From Watersipora subatra (Eukaryota > Bryozoa > Gymnolaemata > Cheilostomatida > Watersiporidae), in the NCBI RefSeq assembly GCF_963576615.1, contig NC_088715.1, positions 30,093,687-30,157,686 on the forward strand: 64,000 bases of DNA, given 5' to 3'. Within the stretch, counting starts at the first letter, position 1, and each line of letters opens with the position of its first letter. The notes under the pieces were generated by a model. That model did no database searches and was not told where the DNA came from. It worked only from the letters and a program-made list of their open reading frames with translations. A program made the position numbers and the translations under genes. Positions 25,041 to 36,000 of this stretch are shown here, piece by piece.

Positions 25041-25235
25041 CCTCAGAAAGTTTACATCTTTATATGTATATATATCTTTTCACAGACTTTTGCTGTTATA
25101 ATTTTTTTATTTGTAGGAGGCTGGTGGTATGACACCTGTTCTAATGTTAATCTCAACAAAGGGAATGGCTTGGGAATGTTTTGGTATGTTACATCAGAAA
25201 GACTTCTTTCCTCCGTCATGAGAATAACCAGATAA
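13524..25235 (+). CDS. Secreted fibrinogen-related domain protein (FReD/FREP-like lectin), complete, five exons
   Basis: Exons are 13524-13848, 21311-21529, 23194-23330, 24349-24484 and 25117-25235. Phases fit throughout and give 311 aa. Residues 1-22 are a signal peptide (hydrophobic LIAALLLVAV). Residues 23-90 are Gln/Leu/Lys-rich and probably helical. Residues 91-108 form a Thr/Pro linker ending in CPAC. The fibrinogen C-terminal domain fills 109-311: DCQAYFEHGHRSPGIYKL, GWTVIQRRDQ, GRVDGEHWLG, Y.LGIGSNGYNGTLRD, the Ca-binding DRDND (254-258), NCA and GGWWYDTC, with the four usual cysteines. Family members bind glycans or microbial surfaces, and molluscan ones often act in immunity; here that is inference. 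There are no Ig or collagen domains, so it is neither a classical FREP nor a ficolin. The domain is slightly short, ending MRITR. AATAAA follows at 25271. No paralogue in the window. Confidence 0.9.
13849..14250 (+). repeat. 28-bp tandem array of a splice-donor-bearing unit
   Basis: About 15 units spaced 28 bp apart, starting with the exon 1 donor itself. GTAAGT occurs exactly at 13849, 13877, 13905, 13933, 14049, 14105, 14161, 14189 and 14245, and GTGAGT at 13961. Several units also hold TTTCTTGTACAG or a relative of it, which resembles a weak acceptor. Units drift in sequence but keep the AGGTAAGTG core best. It forms the first 400 bp of intron 1 of the fibrinogen-domain gene. Confidence 0.9.
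14488..15626. mobile_element. Foldback-type element with ~280-bp inverted arms and TTAA borders
   Basis: The left arm (14488 to about 14765) and right arm (about 15350 to 15626) are diverged inverted copies. They share ACCATAACTGTCACGTAC, the stretch around CGAAAACA.CACGATCGGCA, and TAGAGATGGGTGT. TTAA stands outside both ends (14484-14487 and 15627-15630). The 580-bp centre includes a low-complexity G/C/T stretch (15020-15150, variants of GGCTTGGCTC). No transposase seen. In intron 1 of the fibrinogen-domain gene. Confidence 0.7.
15627..16820 (+). other. Intron 1 interior, mostly featureless
   Basis: AT-rich intron sequence. The only recognisable item is a tRNA-like segment on the minus strand, about 16312-16230. 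It has TGATTAGCTCAGTTGGTTTG (an A-box-like D-arm) followed by GGGTTGATGAG, and is probably the head of a SINE or a tRNA pseudogene. No coding signal. Confidence 0.45.
16834..17000 (+). repeat. Dispersed repeat, copy 1 of an inverted pair
   Basis: It begins CTAGCTGTGCTACCCG and runs into TTTGCCATTCTAACTTTCAA. The same sequence occurs inverted at 27597-27748. The start resembles the GC-rich end common to many invertebrate interspersed repeats (GTGCTACCCGGCGTTGC). The element class is not determined. Confidence 0.65.
17001..18800 (+). other. Intron 1 interior
   Basis: AT-rich, with no conserved coding frames. A short 14-bp triplication (GAGAAATGTTTGTT) lies at about 18000-18040. Nothing else recognised. 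Confidence 0.5.
18804..19163. repeat. 90-bp minisatellite, four copies
   Basis: Units start at 18804, 18894, 18984 and 19074. They differ by only a few substitutions (for example CCAGGC/CCGGGC, AGTATAGTCG/AGTATAGTTG). Near identity means recent amplification. Intronic. Confidence 0.95.
19164..19905 (+). other. Intron 1 interior
   Basis: An open frame of 83 codons (19521-19772) shows no recognisable family and has no paralogue in the window. I do not call it a gene. Confidence 0.4.
19912..20215. repeat. TATATTGGC-type short tandem repeat
   Basis: Two clusters (19912-19995 and 20175-20215) of an 11-15 bp unit TATATTGGCTA, separated by about 180 bp of unrelated sequence. Intronic. Confidence 0.85.
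20730..21192. repeat. 46-bp tandem repeat next to fibrinogen-domain exon 2
   Basis: About five copies of a 46-bp unit made of two related halves (GTCTATGACTAAGTCTTGTG and GTCTATAGCTGTCTTGTG) at 20950-21192. Diverged half-units are seen from 20730. It ends about 120 bp before the exon 2 acceptor. Confidence 0.9.
21530..23193 (+). other. Intron 2 of the fibrinogen-domain gene
   Basis: Donor GTAGGA, acceptor TTTTTTTAG. It holds the inverted MITE copy at 22268-22719. No other feature recognised. Confidence 0.7.
22268..22719 (-). mobile_element. Harbinger-like MITE, copy 2 (inverted relative to copy 1)
   Basis: Read on the minus strand it aligns over its whole length with 9752-10236 (AAACAGC, ATTGATTTGAGCAATATTG, ACATCATTTTGTGATGAG and other stretches), with many substitutions. 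A TTA (TAA on the minus strand) adjoins the right end at 22720. The left border is approximate. Confidence 0.65.
23660..23686. other. Perfect 12-bp inverted repeat
   Basis: GCTAATGACTTT, a 3-base loop, then AAAGTCATTAGC. Intron 3 of the fibrinogen-domain gene. No known function is assigned. Confidence 0.85.
23801..23846. other. Perfect 20-bp inverted repeat (hairpin)
   Basis: The left arm 23801-23820 starts GTATGCCATAATTT. The loop is GAAAAG. The right arm 23827-23846 is the exact reverse complement. It lies in intron 3, 115 bp from another perfect hairpin. Confidence 0.9.
24990..25039. repeat. (AT)n microsatellite
   Basis: About 48 bp of pure AT alternation in intron 4 of the fibrinogen-domain gene, 78 bp before the last exon. 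Confidence 0.95.
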
Positions 25236-25270
25236 AAATGGTTGAAACCTCAAATATATGTTTGACTAAT

Positions 25271-25276
25271 AATAAA
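25271..25276 (+). terminator. Polyadenylation signal of the fibrinogen-domain gene
   Basis: AATAAA begins 36 bases after the stop codon at 25233-25235. Placement fits a short 3' UTR. Confidence 0.5.
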
Positions 25277-25599
25277 TCTCTACATTATTCTCCAAATTTT
25301 GTTTACATGGGAACCAATGTAGAGATAATTGTTCTCGGCATGGCATGAAGATTATATACTTATAACAATACAAGCAAGTTAGTTACCTAATAATTTTTTT
25401 ACAGTAAACTTTTACATGAAAACCAGGAATTAAATTTTTTTCTTCGGTTGCATAAAAGTGTCTCATTTCTACCTTGGAATGAAGCTTGTATCAACATTGC
25501 TATAATAAATTAATAATAAATTATGTAACAAGTTAAATCTATTGCCTTTACTCTTTATTACTTGCTTAATAATTCCACTTTTCAAAAAATTAAAATGCA

Positions 25600-27245
25600 A
25601 ACACAATACAATACAATATTAAGTGTGATTTTAATACCCTTTTCAATATTAATGGAGCAATATATGCAAACTTGCCTCTATAGCTGCAAACGTAAAATAT
25701 TTATTTTCAACTCAAACAAAAATTGAAAATACTTTTTAGTAATTTCTGTCAGTTTTAGTTTTTTGTTTTGCTTTATGAACCTAAATATTACCTCAGCAAG
25801 CAATGTTGTAGTAATTCTTTGAAGGACAATGCCGCTGCTGTGGTATTGCATTAGCCATTAGCTAGTGGGTCAGGTCAGGTACTTCAATATGCTACCGGAT
25901 AACCTTGAAGACCAATACAACCTATTTCAGGTGCCGAATTGCTGGCGACTAAACTGGCAACAAGCTATGATACAACCGACTTATAAAAGAAAATGTCGCT
26001 AATGTGGCTTTGTATTAGCCATGTGCAGGTATCCAACATTAACCCGCTGTCATGGCAGACAAAATCATCAAATTAAATTTCAAATTGCATGCATATACGC
26101 CAATTCATAAAAGACTGATAATGGCCTCTCTTTCTTGTCTCCAAGTTTAGTAATGAAAGCAGTCAGATTTAAAACCCTAACATCCGTATTCTAAAATACA
26201 TGTATTTATAATTATGTTTTCCTCAATGTAAGTTAATAGAGAGCTAAGCTTTATTTAGAATTTACATTCATCCATTTGGTTTTGTAATACTGAATGTTAT
26301 ATTTCATATTTGGTATAGACATCAATACTCCGATATCTAAGCAGTAAATCTCAAAATTTACAGATTGAGCTCGCTTACAGTCAATTGAACAATACCAGTT
26401 GGTTAGTTAACTCATGTCATTCTATTTGTTTGCTGGAATTATATTCCAACTGAGATTGTTTTCACACAAGTGCAATCAATTTTAAGCAAAATACTTAAAT
26501 GCTAACCATCGAGGTTATATAATATTGGCTGCTCCACAGTATATTTTACCAACAATAATTTGAAGTAACCATCGTTCAACCAAGCCACCAAAACCTCCAA
26601 AACCAGTCATGGTTTAATGGGTCGGACGCTATGCTCAGTAGGTTGAGGGTTCAAAGCACAAGAACAATTGTTGGCGGTAAGAAAAACTTCCAACCACAAA
26701 TGATCCTGTGCCGCACTGCTAAGGAAAACAACCCTGACAGAAAATCTGAGGTAATCAATGTAAAACCACCTGTGGATAAGTGGGAAATATATTATGAAAA
26801 GACAGGCTTTCTGGCTCGTAAGATTTCATAATATCAGCTGATCTGCAATACATTTTACTCACCTTCTGAAACAGCCATGGTCTGGGGTTTGGGCTTTGAC
26901 TTATTAACAAGGGGTTTATGTTTCAAGACACAAAAACAACTTGTGGTATTGGGAAAAACATTCATAAAAAATTGCTCCTATTCTGCACTGTTAAGGGCAA
27001 CAACCCTGACAGAAAAACCTAAAGCCATCAATAGAAAATCTCCTCCGCAGCCATCCAAGAAAAGTCGTTAGATTTGTAATCCCAGTGAATAGAAAATTTC
27101 ATGTCATGAGTGACTGCAGAATAACCTTCACTAACATCTAATAAAAACCTAAAGTTTAAAAAACTCTTACTAGCAAGATCAAATTCAGTTTTAGTAATCA
27201 ACGTATGACTTATGAGATGCAGCAGCAATGGCACCAGTACAAACT
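25600..27245. repeat. Low-copy duplicated block X
   Basis: This stretch aligns in the same orientation, with gaps, to 52885-54010. Shared landmarks are AATATATGCAAACTTGCCT, CCGATATCTAAGCA.TAAA, GGTTTATGTTTCAAGACA and TTCTGCACTG. Inside it, about 26610-26830 and 26870-27070 look like a tandem pair, both ending in AACAACCCTGACAGAAAA. The first carries a tRNA-like GAGGGTTCAAAGC. No coding sequence recognised. Confidence 0.6.
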
Positions 27246-27354
27246 TATGCTTTTTCATGCATTGAGCCACAATCTGTATAAATATTTCTCAAAGTATGTC
27301 GTCTGTCGTCGTATTTATATCTGTATGCGTTTTGGCTATAGATCTTAAAATCTT

Positions 27355-27430
27355 GGAACAAAGAATCTATACCGAGGAAGATTTGATCTCGGAAGTCTGA
27401 TGCCGTACCCATTAGGCCAACAAGATTGAG
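27355..27430 (-). repeat. tRNA-Arg-like pseudogene or SINE head
   Basis: The minus strand reads TTGGCCTAATGGGTACGGCA, TCAGACTTCCGAGATCAAAT and CTTCCTCGG. This resembles the D-arm and anticodon region of tRNA-Arg. The T-arm lacks GGTTCGA, so it is not a functional tRNA. Confidence 0.45.
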
Positions 27431-27596
27431 TTGCTAGGTTGCCGATATAAGTCATTATATGAGAGCAAATACCCAACGACTTTGCTTACTAAGCAAGGTC
27501 GTAGCATAATGTCACGAGAAGCTGTCGGCTCACATTATTAAGCGTACTCAAGTTTTCCATTGGCAATGTGCCAGGCTAATAGCAAGCAACTCTCAT

Positions 27597-27748
27597 TACT
27601 TCTCATTGTTTATAAGACAAAACATTTTTCTCATGATATGTAGTTTGAAAGTTAGAATGGCAAATGTTGTTATATGTTAAATACAAATCAATTTTCTGTC
27701 CAAAGACTTTTTAATTACCCGTGCCACGCCGGGTAGCACAGCTAGTAA
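27597..27748 (-). repeat. Dispersed repeat, copy 2 of an inverted pair
   Basis: Reverse complement of the 16834-17000 sequence. It ends ACCCGTGCCACGCCGGGTAGCACAGCTAG on the plus strand, the GC-rich terminus of the family. Downstream of the fibrinogen-domain gene. Confidence 0.65.
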
Positions 27749-27854
27749 ATCTATATAGATCAAAAGATAATATAAAAACTATTACCAACTAGTACATTTG
27801 CCAGTCTTATACACTGTGAGAGATCGTCATGAGCATAATCAGTATGTTACATAC

Positions 27855-28015
27855 ATTGCTTACCCAGTGAAGCGGTAAGCGATGTAATGGTTACACTTTT
27901 GCTTTTGAATCTAATGCCCGGGTTTTATGACATCGTGAGAAAATATTTTTTCTTAATGCTGTTAGTATGGCTTCAGACAGACGGAAAAACGAACACGGCT
28001 CTTATTATATTAAAA
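27855..28015 (+). mobile_element. SINE
   Basis: A tRNA-like head (27875-27930, with GTGAAGCGGTAAGCGATG and a degenerate B box) is followed by a tail with CAGACAGACGGAAAAACGAACACGG. It matches the tail type of the SINE at 893-1110. Confidence 0.45.
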
Positions 28016-28818
28016 ATTTTGAGCTAGATAAAGCTAAAAAATTGTTTACTTGCAAAGACAGGATATTATGAATTAACAAATTTGACCTGTATTTACAATG
28101 TCTGATAGAGTATTGTTCTTCCATTTCAATTTACACTCAAGTTGGTTTTTTTAAGTGTCTTCAAGGTGCAAAAACCTGAGTGGTGAGACCTTACCCTTTT
28201 CTCCTTGATACAAGCTGTCATTAATTTAGTTCAACTACAACATATATAAACTTATATACATAATGATACGAGGCTATAAACTCTATGCACTGCAGATACC
28301 TTTTTACCAATTACTCTCTTATAATCATAATAAATGTTAATGAAACTTTTTGAACTGTATTTAATTGGATATTATTAAATAAAGTACTAACATAATAATG
28401 TAATGATTACAAATAATATATAAACATCAATGAAATTATTTTTTTAGGTATGACAATTCCAAAAATGCCTTTTGTATTTGTACTTGCTGTAGATGTAATG
28501 GATCTACTGTAACATTTCACTGCTTCACTAATAACCCAACTGCTTGATGTATAAAAGTCAATATACCGATGTATATTTTTGCAAATACATAAATACAGTG
28601 ACCATACAATCAACAGTCACAATACTTTGTGAGTCAATTAGTGTTTTAAACCAAACTTTTAAAATGAGATCTTGAAGTCTGATCTATGAAAATGCCTCCA
28701 CTGTACTTTTAGAGATTAATCTAGTTATTACCCAAAGAGTTCATAGTTAAAAATCATTCAGTCTTTTCAGAATGAAGGGGATGAGCATAATAAGAATAAT
28801 AACAATGATAATACTAAT

Positions 28819-29245
28819 AATGAACTAATAAACAAAGAAATCAAACAGTGTCAGGTCATAGACATAGCAATACCTAGAGACACAAGGGTAGTACAGAAGG
28901 AAGATGAGAAAATTGGTAAATACAAAGAGCTTGGGTTCGAGATAAACAGACTGTGGAAGGTGAAGACCGAAGGGATACCAATAGCAATTGGTGCACTCGG
29001 AACAATATCAATGAGGCATATAGCATACTTGGCCGAGGTGGGAGTGAACATGTCTTTTGAGACTATACAGAAGACAGCCATCTTAAGAACAGCTCACATT
29101 TTGAGGAAGGTTCTCTCTTAGTGGAATTGAGAAAGATGTTGGATCCTTTGGCCTTTTGTTAAGACCCGGACTCAACACAGACTAAACCTAGTCACCTACC
29201 ACCACACGACTGTGAAGAAAAACTTTTACAGTAGTAATAATAATG
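28819..29245 (+). pseudogene. LINE (non-LTR retrotransposon) 3' end with C-terminal ORF fragment
   Basis: An open frame to the stop at 29119-29121 includes QVIDIAIPRDTRVVQKEDEK, INRLWKVKTEGIPIAIGALG and IQKTAILRTAHILRKVL. This is the conserved tail found after the reverse transcriptase in many invertebrate LINE proteins (LWGVK..V.P.VIGALG...QK.ALLGTARILRK). A short 3' UTR ends in a TAA-rich tract at about 29245. The reverse transcriptase domain is absent, so this is a 5'-truncated insertion. Confidence 0.75.
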
Positions 29246-30088
29246 GTATTGTGGAGAAAAGAGACTTTTCATATCTGTCATGGATTCAGTCTGACAGGCT
29301 CAAGCCTTGAGTTTCAATCTCCATCATTGTGAATATTTCCTTCTGCGCATCTCAAGGTCACATTGAATTCATAACTTTATTTAATTAGTTGGAGTTTTCA
29401 AATCTTGCAGGTTGTTTATTATTACACAGAGATAGCGATATAAGTACATGCTAAATAATTATCAGTTTTCTCCACTTTACACAATGTCGCTAAAGCAGTT
29501 GGAACCTGAGAAAAAATGTTATTAGCAGAAATTGTTAACTGTATTCTCTTTCCACTTAACAAATTTTATGCAATCATTTACTTGCTGACCTCAGATAATT
29601 GCATCATAGACCACAAACTTTGCAAAGAGTATTCAGGTTGCAAAGGTTGCTTCAACAAAAGTCATTATCTCCAGTTTATAAGTTCGAACATTTTCTATCC
29701 ATGAGAATGTCCTCTAAAGGATGGCCAGTACCCCGTCACTATCTTGTTTTAAAATCATAGTCTTTTGCCTATAATGACTGTATGTTATTTTTTAGTTAGT
29801 TTTGTATTTTTTGCTATGTTAAATCAAGTCCATAACCCAGCATTATTTGCAGATAAGATTGTCAAATCACACTTAGAATGCTTTGGTGTCCTTATAGTCA
29901 TGGTAAATAAAATTTATTTAAAAAAATTTAAACACGACAAATAAATTATTGCCAAGTAAACTTCATATATCAGAAGCGGTTTAAAAAAACTGTTTAACAA
30001 GACACAAAGTACTAACCCAAATAGTCATAAAAAGACATTGATTTAAATTTCATTCCAAGATCATTTGATACGAGTTGTAAAGATTTGA

Positions 30089-33000
30089 TCACTTGGTGCA
30101 GACGACACACGTTATGGGCTTGTCGGACTCATACGGAGGACAAAGAAAATCTTCATCGCATTTGGCTGTTGTGAATTCCAACTGTGCACCAATAATATGA
30201 GCACTCTTGCCATCCATATATTCAGGTTGACCATCGACGCACTCAAATGTGGTCTGGTGGTTGAAGGAATGGTACGCTGACATCAGGTAGCCTGAAGTAT
30301 ACAAAGTACTTGAGACATAAGTTTATCAGACACTCACCTAAACTGCAACAAACTCTCAGCAGTTACACATACCTGCATGCTATTCATGCCAGTATGGATG
30401 CTATACTAGCTTTGGAACCATAGTAAAAGGTCTTTAGGATAGGAGTTTCTAATATGAGGCGTGGCTAAAAATTACTTCTTTTTTAAATTTATAGAAAATT
30501 TATTTATTAACAAAACTTAAAAAATATATTTTATGCCACTTCAGCATTAGCAGATTTAGACTAATAACAGCTATGATACGTTTATTGACTATGACTGCTT
30601 TCAAAATGTACTTTGAGAACGGATGGTTTTATGGATTTTCAGATAGATTTAAAGATTTTCCAAAAAGTCTTTATATGAGTAAAAACACCACATTTAAATA
30701 AACAACAACTTATCAGCAAAAATTTAAAATAATTCTATAGCGCTTGACCGCTACTAAAAATAGTGACTCACCAGCCGTGTGCTTTTTAAAATTTACGTAC
30801 ACGCGCATTACTCCAGCATCCTCAACTAACACTTCCCTACGCGCTCACTTTGAAGCATTCCTTAACTGCTCTCTGACTATAAATAGTAACAGGACACTCA
30901 AACTAAATCCACACTAACATACCTTCATACTCAAAAGTCCAATCATTGTTAGGGCAGTTCCTTTTGCCAGGAATCGTCATTACTGATGACCTGCTGCTTA
31001 CGTAACAGACAGCACAAGGAGCTTTCTGGTGATCTGCTGCAGAGCTGAATATACCATAGCTCCCACTCTCATACTCGGCTCCAGCCAAATTAGCAGTCAA
31101 AGACATGTAGGCTGCACCATCACTGTTATACTCAACATCTGTTGCCATGCACAGGTAGTTTACTCCACCACCTGAATCTATTGATCGGGAGCTTCCGGTG
31201 AAACCTGAGATTACGCAGAACAACATGATAAAATTCCAACATCAATGGGTAAATAATGATATGAGATACTCTGAAAGGAAATCTCTACATAGGATTACAT
31301 ATAAGATTCATATTTCCCTTATAAGTTAACACAATCAACAAGCTTCAATCCTTCACAATAGAAAATATATATGATATATTTTATTGATAGCGTAGAGTAG
31401 GGAGGAAAGACGATGTTTCAAAAGTTATATAATCCAGTTGTTATTGAGGTGTGTGAATATCCAGCACATACCAGTGAAAGGGTGGAGGCAGGCATTAAGA
31501 CTGGAAACAAAAGATGACACGGCAAAAGATTAGTAGTCGGAACGCAAACGAGGAGAGGAATAAAGGAGAGTGCAAAATAATTCTGGAGACTTGAAGGAAG
31601 GAGGAGCTTACCCAAAGGAAAAAAAACTGCAGTTATAGAATGTTGTATTGAAAACACTTATCTTTATTCTTAGTTATTCTTTATTTTTAGTTTACTTTAT
31701 TGTGTAGAAGTCTGGAGAAGAATCATTGCTAAACATTTAAAATTGAGAACCGATCATTGACTAGTTTTATCAGCCGTAACAGCTTCAATAATTAGGAATA
31801 ATGTGTTTTGTATTTCAAGGATCTGTAGCGATTTTTCTGTCGAATAGAAAAAACTTAACATTCTCAATTTTAAACTCAAGTAGTTATTATTTAAGTATGT
31901 TGTTTCAATAATATGGTAGTATGGTATATATAATAGTATGGTATAATAGTATATAATAGTATGGTAATATTTTACATACAGTAAATATACATGTAATGTC
32001 TCTGAGTATTTTAAATACTGTAAAATCACCAGTAACATGTTTTAATTGCTAAAAAACTTCAAATTGACAAATCTACTATAATATTTAGAATGTATACAAG
32101 CCTACTAGAACACAAAAGTAATGATTTTATTAAATTTCTCTGCCACTAAAATTTTTAAAAGGATTAAAATGTAGAGTAGTTAGGTTTGAGTTATAGGTGA
32201 GTTGTGTCTACAGGTGTTAAATCTATGGCTTAAACCAAAATCTTTGCAACAGAAAAATCGATTTCGGTACTCAAAAAGCTACTAATCTGTAGTAAGTCAA
32301 TGTCAATACCTTCATATACTAGTGAAGCATCAGATCCACATGAGGTTCGCCCCCATCTGGTGTAAATTGCTTCTCTTTTACCAGCAGGTCCAGCCTCGCC
32401 TTTACGACCAGGTTCACCAACTAGTCCCTCTGCACCCTTATTTCCCTGTTTACCAGCCTTTCCAGCTGCACCTATGGATAAAATAAACTAGCTACTTGAT
32501 TATATTAAATTTACTGTTAAGATGGCTGTAAAATCATATATGTCAAAATATACATATGGTAGCAAATAGCCAAAATATAAGACATCTTGACAGTTTATTA
32601 TTAGTTTTAAAAAAATTGTCAACTCAGCTTTATAAAATTCGTAACCAATCGCTGTCTGTAAATACAATCTAAAAGAAAAAGTAAAATTTCCAAGTGTTAC
32701 CTTTGAATTCAAATCAGATAACTGTAATTAAACACAGAGTATTTACTACCCTATTTTGAGAAAAGATGCAAAATGCTGATCGTATAGTGATTAGACACAC
32801 TTGTAAAAACCAATATCTTATGCTTTAGGTGACTATTTATACATAACAGACAAATACAATCTATGTTATAGTTGCTTTAGGCACCTTTCGATACCATAGC
32901 AAAAGAGGATAAATCTGAATTGTTTGTATTAAACCAATAACATTATTATAATAGTAACCATAACTTGGTTTATGATTGATTTGCAGCAGATTACAAAACA

Positions 33001-36000
33001 GTTGATTTTTGTTTGCAATAGCGTACAGGAGCTTGAAATGTTTGGTATACATGCGTTGCTTCAGAATATTTTTGGTACGAGTTGCAAACATAGTTTTCTG
33101 GTGCTTAGTGATCTTTTTGTTGTTACAAACAGTATAAAACAAATCATCATTGAATTTAAAAACACGCCAATGTTCTTAAGTACTCGGTCTTTAGGGTGAC
33201 TCCGTGTTTGACTCTGACGGAATTGTTTCATTTCAGAGCTAAATCAGTAGCTTTTAATAGGGCAGAAAGTTGATGAATTGTCAGTTATCTTACCTTTTTC
33301 CCCATCTGGGCCAGGTAGTCCATTTCTTCCTGGCAATCCATCCACTCCATCATTACCATCTGCTCCATCTCTACCATTAGAACCATCTGTACCAGCTTCG
33401 CCTTTCACTCCGTTTATTCCGTCTCGGCCATCCACTCCATCTCTGCCATCTGCCCCATCTTTACCATCTGACCCATCTCTTCCAGTCCCTCCTTTTTCTC
33501 CATTCACACCGTCTCTACCATTTGTTCCATCTGCTCCATCTCTACCATCTCTGCCAACTATTCCTGGTGGTCCAGGAGGACCGGGGGGTCCAACTAGGTA
33601 AAATAGAGATAAATTTTTGGAGATGATGGCCAACAAATTAGCAACTAATAGAAAGAAGATCAAAAAGGGCACCAAGGTTTTTTTGCTCATTATTTTCTGC
33701 TATAGTGTAGCCTTTCTAGTGTTTTTATAAATTATAAACTCTATTTTGGTTATTTTTTACCATATTTATATCCTCAACATTCGTTATTATTGTTATCACG
33801 ATAGGTCATTTTATTCAATGTTTAAACATGCATCGCAAAAACGAACTTAAACACCGTCTGTTGTTATTTTTATTTTACGATTAAAGTAGATTTATCAGTA
33901 CAACACTTGCTACAACTTTATAAATTAAAAATTTCTGATGCGAATCATTAAAGATAAAACAAATTTAACATGATATAAACTTGTAAAAAAATGGAACGTA
34001 CCTAACAATACTTTATACATATTTTGTGCAAGTTGGTTATTGCAAGACCGCAATGGTAGAGCAAATTTTTGTGATTCAAGCATTAGTGAGTACATAAAAA
34101 TGTGAAATTCAATGTTCTCCTGTAGCAAAAGTTCTTTTTAGATTTTGTAGTAATTATTAAACAAATAAAATTAAAACTAATAAACAAATAAAACCTTAAA
34201 TAGGCTTCATGATACATCTGAAAATTTCTTCATTTGTTGAAAAAATACGTTACTCGGTTAATTCATGAAAGCATTGTGTCTTCTAAAACTTGCCATAAAA
34301 CTTTAAAACTTAATTATGTATATCATCAACAGACTACTTTTATATCATTTCTGGTTTTATTTAGCTAGACATCAAGTCAACTGATCCATTTGAAATATTG
34401 CCAAATTGTAAACTAACAATCACATTTCTGTGATAAGAGAACTGCTATGAATAGAAAGTTTTAGCTATAAATACATATGAGCAGTCTGTAACTAAAACCA
34501 ATATTATTTGATACTCAAAGGAAATGATAAGGTGGATGGTATATCAGTATGAAAAGATCATCTACCTATTGTATTTGGCATGTGAGCCTTTTGTTAAGAG
34601 ATTAATTTATAGACAAATAAATGGTTTGTTTGTTTATAAGCTTATGGTGATATGTTCTATTTGTAGATCAGTTATAGGAAGAACCCTGGAAGAAATACTT
34701 TCTACTCTTGATTATGAGGAGCCAATTTGAGATATTACATGCATGAAGTAATTAGTTATGCGCTAATAAAAATAGCCCCATATATATAATAAAACATCAT
34801 ATAAACCAATGTAGTATAAGACCCTATGGCGTAATATAATATCATAAAAATAATATGCAATATATTAAATAATACTATTTAATATATTAAAGTATATGTA
34901 ACATAATATAACATAATATATCGTAAGAATTTTAAGAGTTGCACAAGAAGCCCTTGGATACTTAAGGAAATTATTACAAATTGCAGTTGATTTTAACATT
35001 AAGTAGCTCAAATTGCTATGAATAGGAATTGATAATCTACCCCAGATCAGACGGGTACAAAACGCATGAATAAATACATAATTGATCCATAAAACCATCA
35101 ATTCTGGAACAAAAAGCGCTGAACTTAAAAACATCCAGTTGGGTGTGCAAAAACCAGACCACAAGGTTATTGCTGTTCTTATTAATGCTCAGACTCTACA
35201 GTGCATGTAGTAGAAATAGTCAGCTTGCAGAGATACGCAGCTTTAAGGATATGAAGCAAAAACAGTGCAGCAAGCAATGAATATGCTTGGTGAGTGAAAT
35301 GTTCTGTTTGCTAGCAAAGGGTAACATTCAGAATTTTCTATACTCGAATATAAATAAATATATATTAATATATTTATATAAATATAATATATAATATTTA
35401 TATTAATAAAAATATAAAAATATAAATGAATATAAATGAATAATGTAACCAAATTGACTAAATATCTGAATTAATGAGAAATTCTGTCCTAATATACTTT
35501 GTATATGACAAATTTAAACACATGAACATACTATTTAAAACAATAAACATTGGTCGTGTTAATTTTGTTCAGTAAAATGAAGCTAATAGTATTGTGAACT
35601 TTGCCTTATTTCAGCTGACAGGTGCTTGCTTTTGAGAAGTCAGACTTCTTCAAATAAGATGCTAGTTTAGAAGAAACTTTCTACAGTTTGAGGTACTTAA
35701 TAGTTGCTCACCTTTGGTTTCCCACGGGTTGTTTCCCGCTGCAGCCTCTTCCATCTACAAAAGAAATATTTTACTAAACTATTTGATGATAATCTCTGGT
35801 GTTGAGAATTGTATGTCTAGAAATGTTTGATTAATTGGAAAATTAATGTGAAATTAATTAGGGACTGTGATCTGCAATGTCTAGAGGATGTTTTAAAACC
35901 AAACTAGTGCAGCTTTTGTGATTGTATAAAAAGTGAGTTTTAAATTAGAAATGTCTGAGAGTTTTAACCGTTTTGGCAATTTTAATCCGGGAAAATTTTT

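Noticed and set aside
27355-27430. Functional tRNA-Arg gene
   Set aside because: The T-arm B box and acceptor pairing are lost. It is a pseudogene or SINE head at most.
33278-33601. Proline/serine-rich ORF antisense to the collagen exon (and its twin at 46515-46814)
   Set aside because: Shadow of the Gly-X-Y repeat: the complement of Gly-Asp/Arg codons gives Pro/Ser. No independent evidence.
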